From: Pocillopora verrucosa | Lineage: Eukaryota; Cnidaria; Anthozoa; Scleractinia; Pocilloporidae | Direction of reading: 5' to 3' | Assembly: GCF_036669915.1 (NCBI RefSeq) | Contig: NC_089320.1 | Coordinates: forward strand, 21,315,285-21,379,284 | DNA length: 64,000 nt | In this document: piece by piece, positions 37,010 to 49,500 of the stretch | Numbering within the stretch: the stretch's first letter is position 1 | Layout: every line of letters begins with the position of its first letter | Made by a program: the position numbers and the translations under genes | Notes under the pieces: generated by a model | Databases searched by the model: none | What the model was told of the DNA's origin: nothing | Seen by the model: the letters and a program-made list of their open reading frames with translations, nothing else

Positions 37010-37175
37010 TCCTTGAGGGTGGCAGGGGTTTTTGCATGACGCGTGATGGCCCCAAAATTTGCAGGGTGACGCATGAATGAACCCGAATTATCCGCGTGAC
37101 GAAGGACCGGACATGACAACGTGATGCGCGATTTTCTGTATTACAAGCGCGTGACGCGTAATTTACAACACTTAC
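37010..37175. repeat. GTGACGCGTGATT-type degenerate tandem repeats, left cluster
   Basis: Repeated short units such as GCATGACGCGTGATGG, GGGTGACGCATGAA, CCGCGTGACGAAGG and GCGCGTGACGCGTAATT lie here. The same kind of unit returns at 38285-38355 and, further diverged, at 39415-39640. The left border GAGGGTGGCAGGGGTTTTT is roughly the reverse complement of the right border at about 38355-38385 (AAACCCCCTTTACCACCCTC). A TIR-like element of about 1.4 kb is therefore possible. Confidence 0.5.
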
Positions 37176-38284
37176 CAATTGGATTCCGTGATAATGAACG
37201 CTCTTTGACCTAGAAGGAATCCAATCATTCAAAGCAAATAGAGTCTTAATAAAGATCAATAAACCGTGGCAGCCGTGACACTGTTTTCTGGTCAATCGTA
37301 ACACAATAGGCATAAGTTAATATAGTTAACATTTGCAAGAGGACTATGACCTTCAGTGTTATTTTTGTCAACCGCCTGGTCGTGGTGGTGGGTCAGATCG
37401 TATGCAGAAAGACCAGAAAGTATCCGACTCCATCGAATGAAAGATCTCTAAGAATGTCGACCCAAACGACTGAAACGGTAAAAGACGTTCGAGTTTTGGT
37501 GTCATTTTATGCTGCCCTAGAGGATGGTAATGTAAGCAATGAGTTAAAACACTGGGAAATTTTTTTGACCTAAACGAATTCAAAAGCCACGTTGTAACCT
37601 TTACTGACATACAGACAGTTGCCGTTCAGAAGGGGATTGGTCAAAACATTGACATAAATATTGCCTGTGTATAAAAGAAGAGTAAAGGTGGCGTAGACGT
37701 CTGCTCAATCTTGGAGCCACGAGTGGCCGCAAAATTGAAAGATAGCCAATTTAGCAATCATACTTGTTCTAGAGAGATAACTAATGGGCCATATATGAGT
37801 TCAATCTACGAAAACATCGCCAAATCTATGACTACTGACTTATTAAACAACAAACTATGACGACTATGATGCCCAGACGAACACCTCAGATGCTGAATTG
37901 AAAAAAAAAATCTTCGTGAACAGAACTTCGAAGGTGAGGCAAACAACAAGCTATTGGATGAAGAGGATACTCAACGAAGCAACTTGAATGGTAAATACCT
38001 AAGCTTCACTCTTGTGTTAAAATTCTGATTCTCTGGTTTGTTTTTAATGTGTTCTCATACTTGTAAAGTGTGATTTGATATTGTGATACGAGGCCTGAGT
38101 AAACGCTCTCTCAGCGTCTAGTTTCCACAAGTAAGTCGTCTTTATTTGTTCAACAAAAAGAAATATGACAAGTGAAACGCAATTCATTCCGGAATAAAAA
38201 AAACGTTGGATGCAATATAATTTTTAATAATACATCCGATCGGTTGAAATCTTACAGTATTAGCTTAGCGTAATTAATCCTTTT

Positions 38285-38400
38285 ACGTGACGCATGATTG
38301 GTTAAAAAATTATCCGTGATGCGTGATTTGATAGGAAAATTCAGCGTGATGTAGGATTGAAACCCCCTTTACCACCCTCGTCCCTTCCGTCCACCAATCA
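38285..38400. repeat. GTGACGCGTGATT-type repeats, right cluster
   Basis: Units TTACGTGACGCATGATTGG, CCGTGATGCGTGATTTG and CAGCGTGATGTAGGATTG lead into AAACCCCCTTTACCACCCTC. It pairs in imperfect inverted orientation with the left border at 37010. Confidence 0.5.
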
Positions 38401-38756
38401 ATCAGACAGACAGCCTGAATGAAAAGCCGAAAACTTCCAACACAGACATAAAATCAGCAGTATCGATACACACATAAATCATAACCGACAAATTACTTGA
38501 TAGCTTTAACCTAGGATCACGCCTTCTTTTTTCGAGGTTCCACCCCTGATCCCAGGTTCTCATAGCTATCGCCATCACCTGCGTTTGGAGCTGGAAACGA
38601 GAAATTCATCAACAAAGAAAGGTGTCACGCAACATTACGGTAATTTAAGTGTGAACTCTAAGAGCAATTACCATTGGAGCTCGAGGCGAACCAGACACTG
38701 AACGAATAGTTGTGTTCGAATCATGGGTCGACTGGGTGAATTTGTGGTGTTTTTTC

Positions 38757-41700
38757 ATGGTCACTTTATTTGTTGCTCATGTTGTCAAAACGCTGTGAGT
38801 GAAATGTTATTTTCCTTTCTAAATTGAACCGTGAATACTTGTCGAGTTGCTGTTTAATGAGACGAAGGAAATATCACGCACTCCTTTTCATTCTTCAGAA
38901 TATTCATAGGACATTTCACTCATATTGTGAATCACTCTCCCGGACCTTGCAGAGTAATAGAAGGTAAGTCTAATGAGGCTGCTTTGGAAAAACACCTCCA
39001 TGAAGCTGCATGAAATGTTTGAATCAGTATTTAAAAATTATGCTGCATTAGGTGATGGCTTTGGTCACGAGGCGTCCGCGCGCTCGAGCATAGATTCTGT
39101 CTGTGTAGCACATTTTCACTTGAACAGCCCGGGTTGACAAGTTTCACACTTTAATTTAATTGCTATTTCGTTCTCTCGACGAATCAATCGGGCTACTGAC
39201 GGGTAATCTCATTTCCATTTGATCTGGTAAACAGGTCAGTTCCGTGACAACTGTGTAAGGCAATATCAACAACTTAGTCCATCGGCGTGTATGTCCCCCA
39301 GAACACAACATAAACACTCTTAGAAACTGTAATCGATCTTTTCATAGAAGTAAGAGCATGCACTACACAGTTCGAACGAGAGAGGGTGGCAAACATGGGG
39401 TCCTGATCCCGCTTCACGCACGAATTTTAGAAAAATTCATGCATCACGTGTACTTTAATTAAGCAGTTTTCTTCTTGTATGCGAGGTTTCGATGATTTCT
39501 TGAGGTTTTCGCGAAAGGAAAAAATTCACGGGTCACGTATACTTCAGGATGCAAAAAACGCTTCACTCTGGTTCATAACTTCGCGTATAACGCTCGCCTC
39601 TCCGGTGAAATTCACGCCTTAATCACGTGTCTCTTCGTGCCCGTAGAATCCCAGTTATTTTATAAATGCTAATGTCCCCCTCCTTATAAACGTCCCTCTG
39701 ATGTTGCCGCTGAAGCAATTCTCCTGTCTGTGTCTTCATGAGAAAATTTTTTTTTTGCCTTTGGTGATTTTCAGTGAATGGCTCAGAGGATCTCGCCCTC
39801 CTTAACGATGGACTAGTGTTCGTGTCTTCTGTAAGTTTCTGCTGTTGTAAATTTAGACATCTCTGTTTAGGAGTTGGTCATCATTCCTTCGAGCTGTCTT
39901 AGCTTAATTTTCATTCCATTTTATAGAGGTTCAGTTGTATGAAAAAAATTTGTTGGCCTATTTGCAGAGCGTAAACAATATTTTTGTAATAAAGATGTCT
40001 TAATTTTTAAGCCAGAGGGAGAGGGGGAAGGGGGTAAAATGCAGCCCAGTACCCCTCGATACAACGTTCGCCTTCTCGTCAGACCCAGTCAAGTCTGTTC
40101 TAGGTGTTCAGGTTTAAGTTAGAACCGAGCGCGACAGTAAATGATGCTTTAGCAGCGGCGGAGCGTTCATAGGAGGGAGGATTGGGTCGAGTCGTTGGGA
40201 GGTCTAAATCAGACCTCCCTCGTTTTTTCTCCTCAGCCGCTGGTATCGCGCTTCGTTTCACTAACTGAACGCTTGGAACAGGCTAGACCTAGCCTTGACA
40301 CGCGGGCGAGAATAAAAATTTGACGTTTGATTTCTGAAGATATTTGACTTAAACTTGGTGAATTTGTTTCATATTTATTTAATAGGGACTTCGTTACAGG
40401 CTCAGCATCTCGTATGACCCAGTGCTTGACACGCGTGAGGGCAAAATTTTGACGTTTGACTTCAACAAAGCCAATAAAAATCCAGTAGAATTGACGCTGA
40501 AGAATTTTAATCGTTCGGGTTTAACCCGCACGGGATCAGCGCGTATCAGGATCCATCTTCTGGCGCGGTTTCCCTGTTTGTCATAAACCACCGACCGGAT
40601 GCCCAAGCCATTGAAATATTTGACTTCGAACGGGAAACTCGCTCACTGATTCATCGGCGCTCTGTGGTGAATGAACTGATCTGGAGTCCAAATAACTTAC
40701 ATGCAGTAGGTATGTGAAATAAGTAGCCATGCGATCTTTCGGAGAGAAAAAAAAAAAAGTTCTACAAAGACCTATTGAATATACAAATTTTAATATAACG
40801 AGCATACTAACTTAAGCGCGAGGAAACACAAATGGGCGATCAACTTCAGTCGTGCATCTAATTGATTAGGAGATAAGACAGACCACGAGTAAAGTACGGC
40901 AAAAAAATTGCAACCCGGATTTTTAGGCTCAGCCTATGCTATGCGAATATGCATGAAAAATACATTGTTCCCAGACTGATATTCATGGAGAAATACAGAT
41001 GTGTTAATCAAGCTAGTGATATGGGCCGGCATGTATGAGCGTGAAAATAGTTCTTGCGCGCGGCTCTCTCTCGTGCGCACAAGCCCTTCTTATTCGCGCT
41101 GCAAGACGCGCGTTTCTCCCTCCGCAGGAAGATTTTAGACGAGACGAGGAGAGGTTTGCCGGGGTTCAGGTACCACTAAATCTGCTAAACCATGGCAGGC
41201 CTCTCACTAACTCACGTTGCTTGAGGGATTATACTTTCCCGCGGGTAAAAAAGAAATACTAGTGCCAAACCGCTAATTAGGCTTGATTTAGCACCATTGT
41301 TTTAATCTTGTGTTACTTATGAACTCTAAATGAATCTTGAAGAGACTTGTGACGAAAGCACTTTTGATGGGTGGTTGTTTGAGGTTGTTGAATCCTGGAT
41401 CCAGATACTGAATTTACCCATTTAGGACTCTACCCTCCCTAGGATAGAGAGAGAGTTTCTTGTATAAGCTAAATATGATGCATAGAGGAATGTAAGGATT
41501 GTTTTTAGAACTGCATATCGAGCTTGGCTGTCCGTGCATTACTTAAACTAAACTGTACACGCAATTTTAAGTGGACCTCTCAACGGTTTTTTTAGAGATA
41601 GTGCCATCATTGCTTCTCTGTATGTTATTTTTTCAGGTCCAGATGCCTTTTACGTGACAAACGACAATTTGTTTCGATATGGGACAGTACAGCAATTGCT

Positions 41701-43648
41701 ATATATGTATATTTTAAACAACTTCTTTGCCTCAAATATTGTGTATTTCGACGGATTTAAGGCCATCGAAGCGATAAGTGGAGTCCATCCTAATGGCTTA
41801 GCCATGGATAAAGACCAAAGGTAAGCGTTCAGTTTTGATGCGAACTGATTACATTTAGCCTTTAACTCCAATGAGCGGCCAAGACAAATTTCTCCCTACA
41901 ATTTCTATATACAATAAGTGATGAGAATAAAGAAAAACTTTCAAATAGGGGATTATTAGTTTATTAGTTGATCCAATACCAATAAATTGTCCAAACTAAG
42001 ATTTAAAAAATTGAATGGCATTTTGACTTGCGGATGATATACTAGTGAGGAAAAGATCCACGCAAGTGAACTGCAAAATTAAATGAATCAGTGATGGATA
42101 AACTGTTGAAAGGGAGCCAGAAAAAAATCCAGGCTTCGACGGGATTCGAATGCGTGCCTCAAAGATACCAGATCAGAACGCCAATCCTTATAAAAACGCA
42201 CACCCTTTGTTAGGATTTGACAAATAATAAACAGGTGAATGAATAGACAAATAAACTTGTGAATATACAAAAGTAGGTGATCGAATTATTAATATTCCTC
42301 GTAAAACATGTTTAAGTCCGTGTGGACCTGAGGGGAACGGAATAGTATGTTATACTGCTTCTTCTTTACCTCTTTATTTTTGTATGTTTTCCCTCAATTT
42401 GTTAAACAGCAACCTTTGCAAAAGATACGTTTGATATTCTACTTAAGCTAAACTGTAATCCTTTTAGTTTTGTCTTTGCGTCTGCAACCCATGATAACGG
42501 TGTGGCAGTTTACAGACGTCGTCGTGACAACACCTTGGAGGCTTCTCAGGTGGGTCGCTTAAACGAAAAAAAATTATGATTTAGAGTATTTCCGTTATTT
42601 AAATTTGGCTTAGTTTTTCCAGGGAGAAAATTGCTTACTTTTAACCAAGCTTAAGAAGCATCATTAACAGTGTTGTGACCATTGAGATCATTGGCATGAC
42701 GTAGTTTACAAGGTCACGTCTCCGTTTTATCATTCGCAGAACGAGTTTGTGAATCCACTAACACCTAAGATTTTATGCATGATTCTCCCTTCTTGCTGCT
42801 ATACATTTCGCTGTAAATAAATCAAAAGAATTTAATGTAGCAAAGCTGGTTGTAGTGATCGGTTCTCCCTGGTTGAGGAGAGATTTCATGAAATAAAACC
42901 AGTTTAGTTTTTCTGGTCTGTGTTGTGTGGTTTTCTCCTATGACTCTAATTTTTAATTAAAATGGCACAGGCTCATTTATTCTTGTCACTATTTTCCTGT
43001 CTGTTGGAGAATATGAGCTATCTACTTAAGTATAAGTCACTTCGAGAAGCTGAAAGGTCAATTGCTATGGTCTTTTATTCCATCATTTTGTTATTTTTAT
43101 TGTGCAAAATTAATGAAACTTGTGAACGTGATTTGGGGTCAGATTGCTAGCATCATTAACGATGCGTACGGGACTTTGAGCACGATACTCAACGAGCTTG
43201 CTTGAAAATTCCGAAAGTGATCTAAAGAGTCCTCTAAGTCGAGACGAACCGCAGCGTCATACCAGCTGCGAACTATTATCACCAGTATATTTGAAAATTT
43301 TTATTGTATATTTTCTGTATGCAGGTGATTAAAGTTGGAGCATATGTTGACAACATTAATGTCGATCCTGTTACCGGGAACCTTTGGTTGGCAACAGTAC
43401 CGAAAATTCTTGACATCGTGGCGTACTCAAAAAACATCAGCCACCCTAGTGCCTCTCAGGTTCTCGAGGTACAGTTAGGGAAATCATCTGCATCTGGGAT
43501 CGCTTTTCCTTATCACAAGGTTCGTGGGGTGTACAGGAATGACGGAAAGGAATTGTCTGCTTCCACATCTGCTCTTGTCTATAAGAGCCAACTCCTTGTT
43601 GGAACTTTATCTACTAACATGCTATATTGTGAAGTGAAATACTATTGA
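38757..43648 (+). CDS. Paraoxonase/arylesterase homologue, 7 exons, one frameshift
   Basis: This is a calcium-dependent lactonase/arylesterase of the PON family, a six-bladed propeller anchored by an uncleaved hydrophobic N-terminus. The exons are 38757-38794, 38899-38963, 39775-39830, 40386-40709, 41637-41820, 42468-42549 and 43325-43648. All borders are GT/AG. The phases fit only if one base is restored in exon 4: the frame changes at about 40514-40518, between KNFNRSG and NPHGIS. With that base the protein is about 357 residues; human PON1 is 355. Calcium-ligand and active-site positions are kept: Glu-Asp in GSEDL, His in NPHGIS, His in VINHRPD, Asn in SPNNLHAVG, Asn in GVHPNGLA and Asp-Asn in VDNINVDP. 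It ends with the typical LVGTLSTNMLYCEV. The other exons are intact, so it is either a recent pseudogene or a sequencing indel. Confidence 0.88.
40288..40346 (+). repeat. Partial duplicate of paraoxonase exon 4 in the preceding intron
   Basis: CCTTGACACGCGGGCGAGAA, then TAAAAATTTGACGTTTGATTTC, resembles exon 4 at 40420-40462 (GCTTGACACGCGTGAGGGCA, TTTTGACGTTTGACTTC). The copy sits about 130 bases upstream in intron 3 and is out of coding context. Confidence 0.45.
42120..42195 (-). repeat. SINE remnant with B-box-like motif
   Basis: On the minus strand GCATTCGAATCCCGTCGAAG resembles an RNA polymerase III B box followed by a SINE body and a T run. No clean A box is recognised, so it is a truncated copy. 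It lies in intron 5 of the paraoxonase gene. Confidence 0.4.
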
Positions 43649-44814
43649 TTCGTCAGAAAACTAACTGCCCAAAAAGGCAAAGAGTGATGTGCTTGTTTCC
43701 CGTAGAGCATGCTGAGTTTCAAGCACGTTTATCAAAGGTAGAAGACCCCTAAATTCGTGATGCAAACGTTATATAACCAAAATGTGGGATAATATAAGTT
43801 AGTGTACTTTTTCTACCTTTAGCTGTTCATATGCAGCTCCCCCAGAAGTGCCCCAGAATCAGAGGACTTGAAAAATCGCGTGATTATGTTGTTATAAATA
43901 AATTCTTACGATGATGAATTGTGTGTTGTTATTAATCCTCATTAATAGAGTCTCAGACCGCAGTAAAGCCTTTAAGCCATTATTTTGCGTTTCATACAGT
44001 TGATCAGGGGGACTCAAAGGTTTTGACAGCGAAAGTCTAATTTGTAAGTTCAAAAGCTTGGCTGAACGAAGAACATACGAATGTCACACGAAGCGTAGCT
44101 ACGTCTATCCTTCAATCTTTCTTTCCTCTTACGCCAGACCATTTGCAGACCTCTAGCATTTTCTCTTAACTCGCCAGCTCAAACCTCGCGAGCTCCGTTG
44201 CTCTTGTCTCAGCTACAGTCTGAAACATCGATCAAACGACTGTGCATGTGCAAACTTTGAAAGAACATTCCCGTTCCCCGAGTCCCTGATCACGATTAGT
44301 CAAAACGTGTGGCTCTGGGGACGAGAAAAAGAGATCGCCAAAATGGCGGCGGGATGGTGTGAAAAGCCAAGTTGTCTTACAAGGCTTAAAAATTAATCCC
44401 ATCACACCCACTGGTAAGTTAAGACAGAATTATTTAAGTTTAATAACGGTAGCTATATGTAAAGGTGATTTCAAACAGTATCATTATCCTAACAAAGGCA
44501 ACTTTTTACAAAGAAATTAAAGCAAACAGCTAGTCGTACGATTTATTTGTAAAACAAAGCATTAGTCCCAGAAGGGACTTATAGTGTTGGTTATTGTTTT
44601 CTTTCAAGAGACGACTGTGTGATCTATCGAATAGCAAGTAACTTGTACGTTAACATACTAAACAGAACAAACTGTCGAACCAACCACAAATGAATCAGCT
44701 GTAGAGCTGTTAGAGTCCGGAATCAAACAAATCGTGTCGAGATCGCGGCTTTGCCATTAGTCACCTTGTGAAATCATTCCCCACACAAAATGTTTTTGCA
44801 ATGTTTCGTTTGTA
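43649..44814. other. Spacer between paraoxonase and beta-lactamase-like gene
   Basis: No credible coding frame is seen. AAAATGGCGGCGGGATGG at about 44340 could be a start-site or YY1-like region for the downstream gene, but its frame closes after 17 codons. Confidence 0.35.
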
Positions 44815-45477
44815 TAGATGGATTTTCAAGCAGAGCCTCGCCAAGTTAGCTTCCTCAGTGATCATAACTACTGGATTTCGTGTGGTATGTACGCCCTGGA
44901 ATATTAGCCAGCTCTTATTGACAGCTGGATTTACGCAACCTGTAGAGTATTACAAAACTTATCAAGATCTTGCTTGCTTCCAGAGCGATTTTAAGCCATG
45001 TTTTGCGGTGTATTACTCAAACGATTGACTGTCTGGATCTAGACCTCATGTGTGCATGGTTACCAGACAATGCCACCTTTTGCATTGAATCTAGCAGCTG
45101 CAATGAGTGTGATCAAAAAACAGGTTCATGTGTGCACCTGTCACACTTTGCAGACTATAACTATACTTGTGAGAGTGAAGAACAGAATGCAGAAAATAAA
45201 ATATTCAGAGTCATTACATGTTAATTACTGGAGAATAATAATAAAAAGAAACCAAAAAGACAAGAATGATGACAACAGCTACAAATTAATTGGTATAAAA
45301 CAGAAGAACAAAAACAAACGTGATTAAAACCCCCAAAAACAAATCAAATGAAAGAGCATAAAGGACTAAAGAAATTAAAGAAAAATAAAGCTTTGATCCC
45401 AGACCTCAATATTAGGGAGGTAAACCCTCATATGATTTCCTGATACCTAATTCATGGCTTCATCCTTGCAGGAGTGG

Positions 45478-45680
45478 TAACCCTTTATACCCTAACATCC
45501 AGTATGCATATTCTTCATACTTTACTTTATACATTTCCTGAGGTGCTGACTAGGAGAATTTGTTTAACAATCATGAGCTTCATCAGCTGGAGATCATTTC
45601 TTTTATTCTCATGACTTTAAAGTGTGATTCAGAGTGATATTGTAGGGAGAAATTATATGCTGGTCATTCCTAGGGGCCAA
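45478..45680 (+). repeat. Interspersed repeat family R2, copy upstream of lactamase exon
   Basis: CCAGTATGCATATTCTTCAT, AGGTGCTGACTAGGAGAATT and GATTCAGAGTGATATTGTAG match the copy at 5939-6140. It ends about 115 bases before the first lactamase exon acceptor. Confidence 0.7.
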
Positions 45681-46286
45681 AGGATTAGGAGGAGTAGCCA
45701 ATACACCCTGTCATTCATTGCCACTGTAACCAGGATACACCCTGAAATGACAAGTCACTCCATTACTGTACAGACTTTGACTTTTGATTTCTTAGAATCC
45801 CCAAGAGCCAATGGATTGATATCAGAGCAAATGCAAGCATTTGATGGAATTGTCCTGGATTTCATGAAAGAACAAGATATTCCTGGGGCTAGTGTGGCGA
45901 TAAGTAGAGGTGAAGAACTGATATACTGTCAAGGTAAATACAAACTGGAAAGAGACATGTTAACCTTTTCAAACAATTTTTGTATTCTACAAATGGGAAT
46001 TAAATCAATATACTTGTAGGAAAAAAAAGCTTTGAAATTGAAATCCAGCTTGCCCTTCAGAATTGGAGTGAAAATTGTTGCTTGTCTCTCATCTGAGATA
46101 AAATGAATATTAAAGATTCTTTGCAAAATTTTACTTTTTTTCCACATCCTGTGCCAACAAGGCCTAAGATTAGATTTACCATTAGGTAGAAGGTTAGTAC
46201 TGTAACCCCTAAGACTGGCCAGCATCCATTTTCTGCTAACAATTTCATCCCCTAGTCAAAAGGGAAGGAAGGAAGCTCTTGATTGT

Positions 46287-46570
46287 TAACCCCTGTAACT
46301 CTTATGATTAAGTGAACAAATCCAATTTTCTCATTAGCATGTCAAATAGAAAAGTGATGAGTATAAGGAAAAGACCAATAAGGAGATTATTAGTTGATCC
46401 AATACAAAATTCTCAGAACTAATGTCATAGAAATTGTATGGTAGACAGTATGAGAATTACTAATGAGATCTTGGGAGTGAAAGGATCAAACAATTCTCCT
46501 TTTCATAACTTCAGAAAATGTATACAGAACAGTATGGAGAATATATACACTATAGTTGGGTTGTAAAGGG
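46287..46570 (-). repeat. Interspersed repeat family R2, reverse copy
   Basis: Reverse-oriented copy with extra internal sequence: GTTAACCCCTGTAACTCTTA at one end, AAACAATTCTCCTTTTCATA and GTATGGAGAATATATACACT near the other. It lies in an intron of the beta-lactamase-like gene. Confidence 0.6.
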
Positions 46571-49500
46571 TTGAAGCTTGGTATTGTAATCAGGTTGGGC
46601 ACCAAAGAAACAGGTTTTATTATGGAGAGCAAAGGATTTGAAGGGATGCTCCACTGAATTTTTTCTCAAATGCAAACAACGATGGGTAAACTAAATTCTC
46701 AGGTAGACCAGAAAGAAAAAGAATTGCAACAGTCTGTTGAATGTGTACAGTCCTATTCAGGCCCCTTTTGACTTTTTCATTATTAGGCTATGGCTGTGCA
46801 GGTGCAGGAAGGAAAGTGCAACCAGAGTTAATGTTCAGAATTGCTAGTATCAGCAAAACAATTACTGCTGTTGGTGTTATGAGACTTGTTGAAGAAGGGA
46901 AATTGTCTCTGAGGATAAGTGTTTGGTCCAAAGGGTAATCTCCTTTTTGTTGGTTTGAGGAACTGTGAATCAGTTTAAAGTAGAGTTTGATCTCCATTTA
47001 CATTCTGGAGTGTTATCAGTATTTTAGTTTGACGCTTTTATGTTGAATAATTTCAAGTATGCAGCAAACAATCTTGAATTCAGTAATGATTGTTTAAGAC
47101 ATCAGGGCTTGTGCTATCACTGTTTAATCTATAAAATCTTAAATCCATCTTTATTTTTCCTAAATAAGCAATACATTCTTATTTACATATTTTATGATTA
47201 TATTTATTTTCAAGGAATTTTAAAGGAGTACAATCCCACAGAAATTGGTGATATTCGACTCTTAGACATCACACTGAAACACTTGCTTCATCATTCAGCT
47301 GGGTGGGACAGAGACAGGGCTGGGGACCCTGTGTTCTGGAAAGTTGGAAACATATGAATGTTGCTGAACCTGTGGCACCTTGTGTACTAATACAGTACAT
47401 GATGGGAAGAAAACTTCAGTTTGCCCCAGGTGAGTACAATCGCAATGGAGTAGTAGAGGAATTACCATAACACTGTGTATAAGCCACACTTTTAGATAAG
47501 CCACACCCTGAGTTTCACAACTCAAACTTTGGACTAAAAGTTTTGAAAAGAAATCTAAAGGAGTAGATGAAAAAATACATCAGGAGTCTTAAGAAAGTTG
47601 CCTTAAATTCCTTATCTCATGAAAATAAAGATTTATTACCAAGTAGTATTTAGCTGCTTAAGGAAGGCCAAGAAGGTTTACTGCCACTCAGTAGCAAGAA
47701 AGATGAGGTTATGTATATCAACAAAATGTTTCTTTAAGGAGCCACTACACTTGGAAAAGCAAAGATCAATTTATTTTCTTGTATATTTTATAAATTTTTG
47801 ATGGATAGTGTCAATTTATGCAAATTTGTGGCACATTTTCTAGATGCCATACCCCTGATTTGATATAGAATGTTTGGAAATTGGTGTGGCTTAAACACTG
47901 GTGTCATGTTATTGTATATTATTTAAAACTCAGTCCATTTTAAATAGTTCACATCTCATAGTATCTCTGTCCATCTGCATGAGGGAGAAGAAGTAAGTGT
48001 AGAACTTTACTCTCTCTTCCATCTCAAAACTTTCCCACCTTACTCATCTGTATTATTTGGGAGTTATTAATACTGAATTGAATGGTTATGGGGTTATTTT
48101 GTGCTTAATAGCAATATCTAATAACACCCCTGATAACACACATCAGAATCATTTTATTCCTCTTTCTTTGACAAGAGAGGGCTTCTCTTCTTACAACAGA
48201 TCAGTGAAAAGTCACTGAACTGGATCTTTTCATGAAGTGACTGGACATTACAAAGTATATGCCTAATTAATTTAAATGCTGTAGATGCTGAACTATCAGT
48301 GGTATGACTCATTGTGATCACATTAATTCAGAATACTGCAGGAAAAACTAAATTGATGGTGTAGCTATATTACCCACATGTATGATAAGCTGCCTTACTC
48401 CTTCATCCTTTTTATCACAGATAGTTATCTGAGTGTGTAGCATTTTGCAGTCACACACAGGTGATGTGTTGAACTTAATTCCTGTTTCATTGTTTGATTG
48501 TCTATTTGTGCATGTTATTTTGTTCTGTTGTATTTTGTTTTTAAATTGATTTTTTTTTTTCTTGAAGGGGAGAAGACATGCCTATTCCAATCTTGGTTAT
48601 ACAGTTTTGGGCCAAGTCATTGAGAGAGGGACTGGTCAAGGATATGACGAATTTATGACGACTCTTTTGGAGGCCGTGGAAATAAAGCAATGAAAATTGG
48701 TAGAACTTGCAAGAATGACTCAGTGATGAGGAGTAGATTTATCTTATTCCTTCCACTTTCATAAAATTATTCCCGACCTTCCCCACATCCACCCCCCACA
48801 GTTAGAATTTTGCGTGGTCTAGTCCAGGCTGGGTCATTGATTTCTCTCTTACACCGTACACTGTGCTCCCGCGGTGCTTCCATTCAGACTACAAATTAGT
48901 TAGCGGCCTTAAAGACTAGAGGACCACTGGTGGAAGTCCGTGAAGAACGAGGGTTAACGAAATTAGGGCCGTCATTGAGCTTAAAAGTAACGGCAAATAA
49001 AAAAATTCGGGTGCTTAGTCATCATTACCGCTTTTTATTTCCTCAGATACACGCAAAACTAGGAACTATTCAGCCTCAAAAGTGTCAGGCGTGTCCTTTG
49101 AGCGTGGGATTGATTCTCACATGTAAGCCTCTTTGATGGTAAATTGTACTTTCAATTCCGCTCAAACAAAGAAATGACTGCCGCACAAATTTCATTGTTG
49201 ATGTTTCAGTAATTTTGTAGATTTTTTCTTCGGTGAAGGATGAGGTGAAAATCACCGTCAGACTAGCTCGGGGTTTTGGCCGGCTACCGGCTCCCATTGA
49301 CAGCCCTGCATGATAGTTTGGCACTGTTGTGATTCACCTGAAATGGTTCTATACTCAGTAGTTTTACCTTAATGGGTGGGTAGCTTTTAATGGACGGATT
49401 GGGAAAATTTAGATTCACCATTTTGCTAGATATTGACTTAATCCTTTCTCCACATGTTTTCCCAGGTGGAATATTTTCACAATCGTCACCCCAGGATGGT

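Larger units (their letters stand above)
35226..37990 (+). other. Candidate unrecognised membrane-protein gene (splice-compatible islands, decayed 3' end)
   Basis: Four coding-like segments line up. 35226-35250 is an ATG exon with donor GTAAGT, phase 1. 36007-36191 follows acceptor CTGTACAG and ends at donor GTAAGTATT, phase 0; it includes RIHSSRLNPVQNYRSITSF. 37397-37477 reads CRKTRKYPTPSNERSLRMST and is preceded in frame by a hydrophobic stretch (SVIFVNRLVVVVGQIV). 37675-37990 includes ILEPRVAAKLKDS, YMSSIYENIAKSM and, after a 1-nt shift near 37852 and a homopolymer shift near 37901-37910, NYDDYDAQTNTSDAE and NKLLDEEDTQRSNLN, ending at a GT donor. If real, it would be a single-pass protein with a basic stop-transfer and an acidic tail bearing an SH2/ITIM-like SIYENI. 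No family is recognised, and the exon linkage is inferred. Confidence 0.3.
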
